NCBI RefSeq assembly: GCF_009831235.1
Contig: NZ_WUUL01000003.1
Location: 327,773 to 391,772, forward strand
From: Shimazuella alba
GTDB taxonomy: Bacteria > Bacillota > Bacilli > Thermoactinomycetales > Thermoactinomycetaceae
DNA: 64,000 nucleotides
Direction: 5' to 3'
Positions 18,752-27,596 of this stretch are shown here, piece by piece. Within the stretch, counting starts at the first letter, position 1. Every line of letters starts with the position of its first letter. A program made the position numbers and the translations under genes. A model generated the notes under the pieces. It made no database searches, had not been told where the DNA came from, and saw only the letters and a program-made list of their open reading frames with translations.

Positions 18752-20938
18752 CTATACTTTCACTAATCTTCTTGCAGGTTTTCTTTTTGGTTTTGGTCTA
18801 TTAAAGTAAAAGTAGCCGATAGTCAATATTAAAAAGATAATCAAAAAGATCAATAAATGATTGATATTCCCTTGCAAATCCCCATAGTTTGCACTAGAGA
18901 TGACATCTCGAAATCCACGAATGCTATATGTCATCGGAAGCCATGGATGGAGTACTTTTGCCCATCCTGGTAACAACTCATATGGAAACGTCCCTGCACT
19001 AGAAGCCAATTGAAAAATCATCACCAATAAAATGATAAACCGTCCAACTTGATCAAACAACGTAACCATCGCTTGACAAAAGAACATAAAAGTAAATGCA
19101 ACTAGTGCAGTAAAACAATAGAAAAGTGGTATATTTTGTACTTGTAATCCCAATACATATACTAATAACGTACTTACAATCATCGCTTGAGCAAAACTCA
19201 TCAGACCAAAAGTTAAGGTCTTACTTACAAATAACTTCCAACCGGAAGCATCTTTTTGACTTGTGGAAGTTCTAGCAGAGAACACTGTCGTAAATACGAG
19301 TGAACCTGCAAATAAAGCCAACGAGATGAAGTAAGGAGCGATACCATAGCCATAAGCACTAATATGTCGATCATCATTCGCTTGAATAGAGACTGGAGTG
19401 GACAACATTTTAATTGTCTGATCATCTGCTTTAAAATCAGCTGTTCGATCTGCTGCATCATTTAATTTGGATGCTAACTCTCCTGAACCATTACTCAGCT
19501 TACTTGCTCCAACCTCTAACTTGTGTGCACCTGTAGTTAATTTTTGAGTACCTGTACCCAAACTCCCACTGCCAGCTAATAGTTGTCCCAGTCCTGTATT
19601 CAATTTACTTGCTCCTGTATTCGCTTGACGTGCTCCTTGAGCTAACTTCTGACTTCCCGTAACTATATCTGCAAATTTTGTATTGTATTGGTGTAGTCCA
19701 CTCGCTAATTGTTGTTGACCTACTTGCAATTTTGTTGCCCCTTGCAACAGCTGGCTATTTCCTCGACTAAGTTTTTGACTACCCGTTAATAGCTGCTTTT
19801 GACCCGCGCTAAGGGTTTGACTACCGGACAATAACTGTGATTGTCCTTCGCTTAATTTTGTTGCACCAGTAGAAACTGCAAGACTTGCTGCAAGCAATTT
19901 TTGAAAAGCAGGATCTAATGCGAGTTCTGGGTGAGTAGTCTTTAGCTGTTGTAAGCCGCCAGCTACTTGCGCAGTTCCCTCAGCCAACTCTTTGCTAGAA
20001 GCATGAGAAATAGTCAATCCTGACTCCAACTGCTTACTTCCTTCGAGAGAAGATGTCAGCCCAGCGGTTAATTGGTCAGCACCTTGTTTGGATGATTGAA
20101 TCCCTTTAACCAAAGCATCTGATCCTGTTTTGGCATCTGATGCTCCTTTTTCCAGTTGGTGTCCAGCTGATGCAAGTTTTTGTGTGCCATTTGCAAGATC
20201 ATGAGCACCTTTTGAAAGATCTGCTGTTCCCTTTGCTAGTTGAGTAGAACCCTTATGAAGGAGCTTGATACTCTCTTGTAGCTTCAAAGCACCTAAAGAT
20301 AGCGTGGAAAGATTTTTTGTAACAACGGTTAGTCCATCTCGCAATTGAACTGCACCTTTGTCTAGATCTGTCGCTCCATCTCCAGCTGTTTGCAAACCAT
20401 TTGATAGCTTTGAGAACTGATTGAAAATACTTCTGGTGTATGCTTCAGTCAGATTGTCGGACAACTGATTTTGTAATTCTTTTGTAGCATTTTCACTTAT
20501 TTGTCCCGCAATGAAATTGTAGTAACTGTTTGATTCGTACTCGATCGTTGATTGATTTGGATGATCATTTGTTAACGAAGCAGCGTCTGTTGAAAAATTT
20601 TGAGGAATGGTTATCATTGCATAATAATGGTTATTAATCATCCCGTTTTCCGCTTCCTCTTGCGTAACAAACTTCCAAGCAAACTTGGGATTCTTTTTTA
20701 ATTCGTCCACAAACTCTTTGCCAACATTCATTGGTTCTCCTTGATACGTCGCACCTTTATCCAAATTAACCACAGCTATTGGTAAATTTTCTAATTTTCC
20801 ATAAGGATCCCATGTTCCTTTGAGTAAAAATCCACTATATAAAATTGGTACACAAGCGACGGCAACAAAAGTGATGATTAACATTGGTTGTTTAAAAAAT
20901 TTTTTCAAATCTTGCATAAATACTTGAAACAACTTCAT
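18752..20938 (-). CDS. YhgE/Pip-type ABC-2 membrane protein
   Basis: 728 residues. One N-terminal membrane segment (about 18-40) is followed by a conserved extracellular start (PIAVVNLDKGATYQGEPMNVG). A long region of about 320 residues then repeats L-x-x-G-x-x-x-L units (for example GTQKLASAGHQLEKGASDA). Five C-terminal membrane segments follow (about 545-710). This is the YhgE/Pip family, related to phage-infection protein Pip and to proteins near type VII secretion systems. Its biochemical role is unsettled. It diverges from a LysR gene. Confidence 0.9.
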   Translation of the reverse strand: MKLFQVFMQDLKKFFKQPMLIITFVAVACVPILYSGFLLKGTWDPYGKLENLPIAVVNLDKGATYQGEPMNVGKEFVDELKKNPKFAWKFVTQEEAENGMINNHYYAMITIPQNFSTDAASLTNDHPNQSTIEYESNSYYNFIAGQISENATKELQNQLSDNLTEAYTRSIFNQFSKLSNGLQTAGDGATDLDKGAVQLRDGLTVVTKNLSTLSLGALKLQESIKLLHKGSTQLAKGTADLSKGAHDLANGTQKLASAGHQLEKGASDAKTGSDALVKGIQSSKQGADQLTAGLTSSLEGSKQLESGLTISHASSKELAEGTAQVAGGLQQLKTTHPELALDPAFQKLLAASLAVSTGATKLSEGQSQLLSGSQTLSAGQKQLLTGSQKLSRGNSQLLQGATKLQVGQQQLASGLHQYNTKFADIVTGSQKLAQGARQANTGASKLNTGLGQLLAGSGSLGTGTQKLTTGAHKLEVGASKLSNGSGELASKLNDAADRTADFKADDQTIKMLSTPVSIQANDDRHISAYGYGIAPYFISLALFAGSLVFTTVFSARTSTSQKDASGWKLFVSKTLTFGLMSFAQAMIVSTLLVYVLGLQVQNIPLFYCFTALVAFTFMFFCQAMVTLFDQVGRFIILLVMIFQLASSAGTFPYELLPGWAKVLHPWLPMTYSIRGFRDVISSANYGDLQGNINHLLIFLIIFLILTIGYFYFNRPKPKRKPARRLVKV

Positions 20939-21126
20939 CTTCTGCCACTCCCAAAACTTGTCCCTATGCTAACAAGAAACATTTTTATATGATTAGACAA
21001 AGCAACTCTTGATAGTTTTGTAAATTAATTCGATGCACTTGCAACTATTTTAGCGATATAATACATTTAGGTAAATTTAATTATGATAAGGTTACGTTTA
21101 CTATATTTAAAGAATGGAAGATAAAG

Positions 21127-22029
21127 ATGCATCTTGAACAATTGGAATGCATAATCGAAGTGGCAAAAACGGGCTCGCTTACCAACGCAGCACGAAATCT
21201 ACATATTACCCTCTCTGCTGTGAGTCAATCTATCTCAAATTTAGAAGCAGAACTTGGGCTTTCTCTGTTTAAACGATCTCGACAAGGAACTGTCCCAACT
21301 GCTGAGGGAGAAGCGATTATTAAGAAGGCTTATGAGATTATCAGCAAAGTTCAAGAATTAAGAGATGAAGCAAATGACTTCTCCAATACACAAAGCGGCG
21401 AACTGCGACTAGCAACCATACCAGGACCTCTGTCCCTTTATTTAGATATACTCATTCAATTTAAACGCGCTTATCCTCAAATCGAGATGGAGATAAGTGA
21501 AAAAGGAACACAAGAAATTATCGATGATATTCGCTATAACAAAGTAGACCTCGGACTCATCATTTTATTTGAGCATTTATTAGAAAAAAACTTGCACTTA
21601 AGTTTTGGTAGACTATTGAAAGGAAAAATAGTTGTCTGTGTCAGCCGAAAGTCTCCCCTTGCATTGCAGCGAACGATCTCCCCATATGATCTACTCGACC
21701 AATCCTTTGTATTTTTTAACGATGACTATATGAAATGGTACATGGACCAATTCCAAGAAACATACGGCAAAGCAAATATTTTATTTACTACTAACAACCA
21801 AGATGCGATTTTCCGAGCCTTGCATGAAGAAAACATCGTTACGATAGGACTTGATTTCTCTTTTTCCAAATTTCCACAAATAGAAAGCGAAGAGTTGGTA
21901 ATGATTGAACTCGATATTCCCCGACCTGAGCCAGTTTATCTAGGATGGGTTCGAGCAGAAGAAAAACGTTTTTCCAAAGCAGAATCGATTTTCATTCAAA
22001 AGTTAAGTTATGAACTTCAAAAAAAGTAG
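21127..22029 (+). CDS. LysR-family transcriptional regulator
   Basis: 300 residues. The N-terminal HTH is MHLEQLECIIEVAKTGSLTN through LGLSLFKRSRQG. The effector domain runs from about residue 90 (GELRLATIPGP). It is divergent from the YhgE/Pip gene with a 188-base spacer, so it probably controls that gene and itself. Inducer unknown. Confidence 0.92.
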   Translation: MHLEQLECIIEVAKTGSLTNAARNLHITLSAVSQSISNLEAELGLSLFKRSRQGTVPTAEGEAIIKKAYEIISKVQELRDEANDFSNTQSGELRLATIPGPLSLYLDILIQFKRAYPQIEMEISEKGTQEIIDDIRYNKVDLGLIILFEHLLEKNLHLSFGRLLKGKIVVCVSRKSPLALQRTISPYDLLDQSFVFFNDDYMKWYMDQFQETYGKANILFTTNNQDAIFRALHEENIVTIGLDFSFSKFPQIESEELVMIELDIPRPEPVYLGWVRAEEKRFSKAESIFIQKLSYELQKK

Positions 22030-22037
22030 CAAATCAA

Positions 22038-22085
22038 AATCCCCCAAAATGAACATCTGGAATAGACATTCATTTTGGGGGATTT
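22038..22085. terminator. bidirectional terminator, LysR / Asn-rich gene
   Basis: AATCCCCCAAAATGAA pairs with TTCATTTTGGGGGATT around a 15-base loop. The two genes converge on it. Confidence 0.9.
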
Positions 22086-22096
22086 ACTCATTCTAT

Positions 22097-22510
22097 CTAT
22101 CGGTCGTTTTTATCTCTTCTTTTTAGACCCAGTAATCCAAGAAGTCCTGCTAAACCAATCCAACCGAAGTCTGTATCGTTATCATCATCATTTGTTGCAG
22201 CTGTTCTCGTAAAGTTTGTACCATTTCTTTGTCCCAGATTGTTGTTATCAGCAGGACCATTGTTATTGTTGTCGCCAATGAGATCATTATTGTTATTATT
22301 ATTGATCAGATCTCTGTTATTGTTATTACGCATGAGACCGTTATTATCACGATTTGCATTATTCGTTGGGGTATTTGTATTTGTACGGTCGTTGTCATTT
22401 CCCCCCACTGCATCCTTCTCATGATAAGAAATTGCATAAGCTGGTGAGAAAACTGCAAAACCAAAACATAATGTTAACGCTATCATAAGTGAAACTAACT
22501 TCATTTTCAT
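22097..22510 (-). CDS. secreted Asn-rich protein with a WGxxGxxG-type C-terminal tail
   Basis: 137 residues. A signal peptide (1-26, ending SPAYA) is followed by about 80 residues of Asn/Asp low-complexity sequence, such as NNNNNDLIGDNNNNGPADNN. The tail is FGWIGLAGLLGLLGLKRRDK: an aromatic-Gly-rich hydrophobic helix, then a basic cluster, as in WGxxGxxG-type C-terminal signals of Gram-positive surface proteins. It stands alone between terminators. Function unknown; surface attachment is inferred from the tail. Confidence 0.8.
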   Translation of the reverse strand: MKMKLVSLMIALTLCFGFAVFSPAYAISYHEKDAVGGNDNDRTNTNTPTNNANRDNNGLMRNNNNRDLINNNNNNDLIGDNNNNGPADNNNLGQRNGTNFTRTAATNDDDNDTDFGWIGLAGLLGLLGLKRRDKNDR

Positions 22511-22719
22511 ATTTATTTCTTCTCCTTTTCATTTGTATATGGCTTTCTTCCACATACCGTTTTCTATCAATAGAATGACCAAGGAGGCTAGATTTATACC
22601 AAAAATCATTTTCCTTTTTTATGTAATAATTATTTCTTATTATATATATCAACAGCTGTTTAATTAGTCGGTTATTGGAAACGATAATTTCAATTAGAAG
22701 AGATATAGGAGTAACATAC

Positions 22720-23187
22720 ATGAGAACTAAAAACAATGTAATTTCTACGAAGTCATTTAAAAACATATGGTCAGGGTTTCTATTCGGACTAGGCCTAGTT
22801 GCCTTTATGGACGAAACTATTTTTCATCAACTTTTACATTGGCACCATTTTTATGATAGAGAGACAACAGAAATTGGTCTTGTCTCTGATGGGCTATTTC
22901 ATGCATTTAGTTGGTTTGCAACCATTGGTGGGCTATTTTTGTATGCCGATCTTCGTCGAAAAAAGAAAGGCAAAGCTTCGAAATGGTGGGGAGGTTTGTT
23001 ATTTGGGGCTGGCTTTTTCCAATTGTATGATGGAACGATTCAACATAAAATCTTAAAACTACATGAGATTCGGTATGTAAAAGAAGTATTCATTTATGAT
23101 TTTATTTGGAACCTACTTGCTGTCATTATGATCGTCATTGGTCTCCTATTTTTAACTACTCAGAATAAAAGGAAGTCGGTTACATGA
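22720..23187 (+). CDS. DUF2243 membrane protein
   Basis: 155 residues from MRTKNNVIST, chosen because GGAG lies about 9 bases upstream; a longer frame adds 15 residues. Four membrane segments are seen. Conserved His/Asp-rich loops follow the DUF2243 pattern: FMDETIFHQLLHWHHFYDRE, SDGLFHAFSW, YDGTIQHKILKLHEIRY. Its stop overlaps the start of the CtaG-like gene (ATGA), so they are co-translated. The recurring pairing suggests a metal or haem-copper oxidase assembly role, which is inference. Confidence 0.88.
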   Translation: MRTKNNVISTKSFKNIWSGFLFGLGLVAFMDETIFHQLLHWHHFYDRETTEIGLVSDGLFHAFSWFATIGGLFLYADLRRKKKGKASKWWGGLLFGAGFFQLYDGTIQHKILKLHEIRYVKEVFIYDFIWNLLAVIMIVIGLLFLTTQNKRKSVT

Positions 23188-23975
23188 ATATGCATCATCA
23201 AATGCCTTCTACAGGGGGAAGTATATCTCTAACACTCTTATTTTCTTTTTTATACATCTGTCTATTGGTTCTTTATCTTTTACTTGTTGTTCTTTCCAAT
23301 AGACATTACAAAAAATGGTCATCATCCCGTACTGCCTGTTGGTTTGTTGGTATGTTTTGTTTATGGCTATCAGTAGCCACTCCTATTGCTAAACAAACTA
23401 GTTTCACCTCGCATATGATTTGCCATTTGATTTTGGGGATGTTAGGTCCCTTATTGGTTGTTCTATCTGCTCCAATGACACTTGTACTTCGCACCTTAAA
23501 AACGAATCAAGCCCGATATCTTACACGTTTGTTAAAAAGCATTCCTATTCGTTTCTTAACCCATCCAATCACCGCTGCACTTTTTTACATAGGTGGATTG
23601 GTACTCTTATATACAACAGATCTATTTGCTTCCATGCATCAGCATTTTTTTATCTATCTGCTTGTCCATTTTCATCTTTTTTTAGCTGGTTACCTCTTTA
23701 CAGCATCTATTATCTATATCGATCCTACACCTCACCGATATTCTTTTCTTAACCGCTCGATTGTATTGTTGATAACTTTAGCGGCACATGCCTTTTTATC
23801 CAAGTATATCTATGCTCACCCCCCAGTAGGAGTGCCCTTGGATCAAGCAAAAACTGGTGCAATGCTCATGTATTATGGAGGTGACATCATCGATGCTGTT
23901 CTTATTTATATCTTTTGTTACCAATGGTTTTATGCAACTCGAAATACAACCAATTACAATTTATCAGTTGAATAA
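23184..23975 (+). CDS. CtaG-like cytochrome c oxidase assembly membrane protein
   Basis: 263 residues and seven membrane segments of the caa3-type CtaG family. Conserved histidines occur in SHMICHLILGMLGPLL, MHQHFFIYLLVHFHLFLAGY, LAAHAFLSKYIY and near the end YGGDIIDAVL. The family helps insert copper into CuA/caa3 oxidases. No oxidase subunit is encoded nearby, so this may be an orphan paralogue of the main ctaG. It is translationally coupled to the DUF2243 gene. Confidence 0.87.
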   Translation: MNMHHQMPSTGGSISLTLLFSFLYICLLVLYLLLVVLSNRHYKKWSSSRTACWFVGMFCLWLSVATPIAKQTSFTSHMICHLILGMLGPLLVVLSAPMTLVLRTLKTNQARYLTRLLKSIPIRFLTHPITAALFYIGGLVLLYTTDLFASMHQHFFIYLLVHFHLFLAGYLFTASIIYIDPTPHRYSFLNRSIVLLITLAAHAFLSKYIYAHPPVGVPLDQAKTGAMLMYYGGDIIDAVLIYIFCYQWFYATRNTTNYNLSVE

Positions 23976-24482
23976 TTAAACGGAATGATTAAACGGAATG
24001 ATTAAATCAACTTCTTATTATTCTAGAAAATGTTATTGATTCATAATATTTATTAAGAGAAATTTTATTCCTAATAATAGAATACTTTACTATATCGCGA
24101 CGCATCAAAGATTGGAGGCACTTTGTTTTGCTAAAACGAGTACGATGATCCATTTTTTGTATAGTGCAAATAAGGCATACGAAAAATGAATGTCGCAGTT
24201 ACACAAGCAGATCAAGGAACAGCCGAAGAATTTCCCAAAGGTTTATTAGTTTAATGCGAGAAAATTCATTTCGGGAATTTCTACTTGAACGATGGAAAAT
24301 CCAGGCCTTGTAGACTCTGTTCTAAAAGATTCACTTTATTCAAAGAAAAATAATGAAAAAAAAGAAAAAACAGTTAAATTATTCCAGTTCAAAATAATTC
24401 AATCCTTTCCATTCGATAATTTTTAATAATTCAAACTAGAGGGGATTAAAAAATACTTTACAATTTCTTATAAAGAAGAGAG
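23976..24482. other. AT-rich intergenic stretch with scraps of coding sequence
   Basis: It begins with a tandem 13-base repeat (TTAAACGGAATGA twice, 23977-24002). A short frame starting MNVAVTQADQGTAEEFPKGL at 24186 ends after 22 codons. A GGAGG followed by a TTG at 24115-24131 leads to a stop within seven codons. These look like gene remnants; none can be assigned. Confidence 0.45.
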
Positions 24483-24869
24483 GTGTTGATCTTCCCGTTT
24501 ATGCAAAAATGGAGCTTAGCATTTCTGCTTGTAATGTGTGTTTGCCTTCCATTCTCCCATTCCTATGCTGCCAATAGTGGAAAATGGGATTACAAAGGGA
24601 CTCAAACTTTTAAATGGTTTAGCAATGCAGTAAAATCAGGTGGTGGAGACTTTAAAATTTGCTTAAAAAGCGGCCCAAGCTGTAAGTATACCCTAAAAAA
24701 GGCTGATGGTTTTAATAATGCAAGTGATATAGTAGGAACCAGATGCTTGTCCAAGGGAAAATGTACAAACTTTAAAAACGTTAATAAATATGTAGACGAT
24801 GGACAAGCAGAGTTTTTTGTGCAAAAAGATGCAAACACTGGTAAAGAAACTATGTCTTTTTGGGATTAA
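24483..24869 (+). CDS. small secreted protein with four cysteines, unknown function
   Basis: Up to 128 residues, with a signal peptide (MQKWSLAFLLVMCVCLPFSH, cleavage likely after SYA). The mature part is about 97 residues with four Cys in two pairs, CLKSGPSC and CLSKGKC, that could form disulfides. It ends in KETMSFWD. The start is uncertain: GTG at 24483 is close to an AGAAGAGA purine tract, while ATG at 24501 gives the cleaner signal peptide. A strong terminator follows. No family was recognised; a secreted bacteriocin- or inhibitor-like role is only a possibility. Confidence 0.6.
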   Translation: MLIFPFMQKWSLAFLLVMCVCLPFSHSYAANSGKWDYKGTQTFKWFSNAVKSGGGDFKICLKSGPSCKYTLKKADGFNNASDIVGTRCLSKGKCTNFKNVNKYVDDGQAEFFVQKDANTGKETMSFWD

Positions 24870-24890
24870 AAATTTGGGTATCTTTGGCAC

Positions 24891-24970
24891 ATCCTCCCGA
24901 AAAGGTGGAATAAGAAATTCCCCTCTGAGATATTTAATTATTTCAGAGGGGAATTTGCTATGATTACTCT
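24891..24970. repeat. 80-bp direct repeat, left copy (contains a terminator hairpin)
   Basis: It is nearly identical to 27403-27483 in the same orientation, with about five differences. It includes a perfect hairpin, AAATTCCCCTCTGA paired with TCAGAGGGGAATTT, that would end transcription of the secreted-protein gene. The two copies bracket a 2.4-kb stretch of decayed genes. Confidence 0.85.
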
Positions 24971-25137
24971 ACAATAATTGCATCCATGTCCACAAATTCT
25001 TTTTGTTTCGTAAATTATCGTCCGTTAATATGTTTCCAAGCAACGGGAGAAATTTGTTTTAACATGTCTGAATCTTGACCTTTACTTTCTCGATAAGCAA
25101 GCATATTAGATAAAATACTAGCATTGACCAAAGTCAG
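24964..25137 (-). pseudogene. Tn3-family transposase, C-terminal remnant
   Basis: The minus strand encodes LTLVNASILSNMLAYRESKG, then LKQISPVAWKHINGR, a stop, and FTKQKEFVDMDAIIVE in the same frame. This matches the end of Tn3 TnpA proteins (LTLVTNAxxxWNT ... SPxxWxHIN). Only about 58 codons remain and one stop interrupts them. The upstream part of the gene is gone. Confidence 0.75.
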
Positions 25138-25171
25138 TTATTCATAATTTGAGTATAGAAAAGGACGATTT

Positions 25172-25968
25172 TTATATGCTTATCAATGGAACATTTGTCA
25201 AAATAACAATTTTGATATGTAGATTATTAGGAACTTGCAACGTAACTTGTCCAACTTCCTTCATTCCGAAGGAAGGATGATAAATTTGTTTATTTCCGTT
25301 AAAAAGCTCCTGTACATCATATCGGCTCCATTCTTCAAGGAAAGTATCACTTGTTTCTAAAAGTTCTTCAATTAAACCAGTAATCGATGAATCTCCAGGA
25401 TAACGTGCACTATCAGCCCTAAATTGAGCAATGACTTGTTTTGCAGTTGGTTTCCAAGTAGGTCGATTTTTTATGCTGGGTTATGGAAAAAACGCCAGAG
25501 GTAGTTATTCGTGTGTGAAGGAATTTTCTTAGAAAAATTAAACAAAAGATCCGCAGCATGATTCCAAACTAATATATCCCATCTTCTGCCCAGTATGTAT
25601 GCGGGTTGATCCCGAAGTGTATGAATCCATTGAGCGAGAGTTGGTGTTATCTCATCTTCTATAGACATGAAATTTAAATCTACTGGCCGTTTTGCCAAAA
25701 GAAATAGATGTTGACGCTCAGCAACGTTTAGTAGTAGGGCATTTGCAATATTTTCTAACACCTCTTCTGAAGCTTGCGTCTCTCGTCCTTGTTCGAGGGA
25801 GGTATACCAAGAGGTACTGATGTTTGCTAGCTGAGCTACTTCTTCTCTACGAAGTCCAGGTGTACGTCTCCGAGTTCCTAAGGAAAGACCAACATCTGTG
25901 GGTTTTAATCGAGTTCGACGCATTTGCAGGAATTCTCCTAAATTTCTTCTGCGAACTTTTTCATCCAT
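25172..25968 (-). pseudogene. XRE-family regulator with MmyB-like domain, frameshifted
   Basis: Frame one, from MDEKVRRRNLGEFLQMRRTR, has the HTH (GLRREEVAQLANISTSWYTS, LEQGR) and the start of the ligand domain (AYILGRRWDILVWNHAADLL). It stops at FFHNPA near 25471. The next frame continues at once with NRPTWKPTAKQVIAQFRADS and runs to VILTNVPLISI at 25172, so a single base was lost before the A run (GC-ATAAAAAA). GGAG 7 bases before the ATG supports the start. It diverges from a broken MFS gene that it probably regulated. Confidence 0.85.
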
Positions 25969-26103
25969 TTCAATGCTCCATCCTTTTCCATTCGATTGCC
26001 TACTACTAATTATACTACGATAACCAACATGTGGTAGAAGATTTGCATCGATGAAATACTTGGGTTGTAGAGAACAACTGTAAGTTAGGAAAGGGAGATT
26101 CAA

Positions 26104-27249
26104 ATGGAACGATTATGGACAAGTTCATTTATCAAATTGACCATCAGTATGCTTTTTTTATTTACAAGCGTTTGTTTATTAATTCCAACATTACCGCTTT
26201 TTATTAAAAATCTAGGCGGGACGGAATCACAAGTTGGCATAATAGTTGGAGCATTCACCATTTCAGCAGTAATTTTTCGTCCTATCATTGGAGGATTTTT
26301 GGATCGTTATGACAGAAAACCATTTATCGTTTTTGGATTAATCTTATTTTTGGTGTTTATGTGTTTTTACAATTGGGTTAGTGGATTGTTGGTACTCATC
26401 TTATTACGTTTTCTGCATGGTATAGGTTGGGCTATATCTACTACCTCCATCGGAACAGCAGTAACAGATATTATTCCTTCCACTCGTAGAGGAGAGGGGA
26501 TGGGGTGGTATGGATTAGCGATGACAATATCGATGGCAGTAGGACCCATGCTGGGAATATGGTTATTACAGAAATACTCTTTTCATGGTTTATTTTCAGT
26601 TGCAATCTTTTTCTCAATTGTTGCTTTGTTACTTGGTTTAATTTCGAAATTGCCAATTCAATTACAAAACAAAGCTCAAAAATAGAACTTTTTGATAGCT
26701 CTATGTTTCCTGTTGCTCTAGCAATCGTTTTTTCAACTATTCCTTATGGAGGTATTACTGCTTTTTTACCGCTTTTTGCAGAATCGATAAAAGTGAATGC
26801 TGGAACATTCTTTTTGGTGTACGCAGTCTTCCTTACATTCATCCGACCTATTGCTGGAAATATCACAGATTGTTATGGCGAATCAGTAGTCATTAAACTC
26901 TCCATTATAATCTCATCAGTCGCATTACTTGTATTAAGTTTCTCCAGTGGTTTAGTTGGTATCATTTTTTCTGCGATTTTGTACGGTATTGGATTTGGTT
27001 CTGCGCAACCAGCAATTCAAACCTTTATGATTAATCTTGCTCATCCAGATCAGAAAAGGAATTGCCAATGCTTCTTATTTTACTTCTTTTGATTTAGGAA
27101 TAGGATTGGGTGCGATTATACTTGGTTGGATTTACCCCTTCACTGGATACCAGTATTTGTTTATTGTTTGTGCTATTTCCATTATGATTTCTTTTTCCAT
27201 ATTGGTGATTTTTTTAAGACAAACCAGAAAGATTACACAATCATTATAA
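26104..27249 (+). pseudogene. MFS drug-efflux-type transporter, two frameshifts
   Basis: Three consecutive frames together give a 12-segment MFS protein of about 380 residues. The first (to ~26685) has SVCLLIPTLPLFIKNLGG, the motif A region FLDRYDRKPFIVFG and RGEGMGWYGLAMTISMAVGP. The frame breaks at CTCAAAAATAG near 26680, resumes as SKIELFDSSMFPVALAIVFS, then breaks again at CAGAAAAGG near 27052 and resumes as KGIANASYFTSFDLGIGLGA. Both breaks are at A runs. It was probably a multidrug or small-molecule exporter. Confidence 0.85.
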
Positions 27250-27402
27250 CTACTTGAAGACAAACAACCCTATTATTCCAAAAACCTTAGTACCAAAGAT
27301 CAGCAAATTGAGAATACTGTAAACACAGATGGATCATTGGTGTCACCGTACATGCTCATCAAGCTATAAACGAAGTATTTACCGAAAAGGGTGTTTTTCC
27401 AT

Positions 27403-27483
27403 ATCCCTCCGAAAAAGGTGGAATAAGAAATTCCCCTCTGAGATATTTAATTATTTCAGGGAGGAATTTGCTATGGTTACTCT
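27403..27483. repeat. 80-bp direct repeat, right copy
   Basis: Same orientation as 24891-24970. The hairpin arm is altered (TTCAGGGAGGAATTT), so pairing is weaker. Sequence similarity to the other copy ends at TTACTCT on the right and at ATCC on the left. Confidence 0.85.
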
Positions 27484-27596
27484 ATTTGATGTCACAATTA
27501 TCTTCTTACTGCACTGCATGAGATTCACCCTTTTGACTAAAATAACATTCTTTCATACTGTTAAATCATCTTTTAACTTTGACGGATTGTAATATG

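Noticed and set aside
19470..20400. Periodic repeats that could look like a repeat array
   Set aside because: They are the degenerate coding repeats of the YhgE/Pip heptad-like region, in frame and non-identical; not CRISPR.
22229..22447. Plus-strand frames opposite the Asn-rich gene
   Set aside because: They arise from the AAT/ATT repeat tract and have Ile/Val- or Leu/Ser-only composition; no ribosome site.
27329..27592. 87-codon frame across the right 80-bp repeat
   Set aside because: It spans the repeat and hairpin, and similar frames do not exist at the other repeat copy; no ribosome site.
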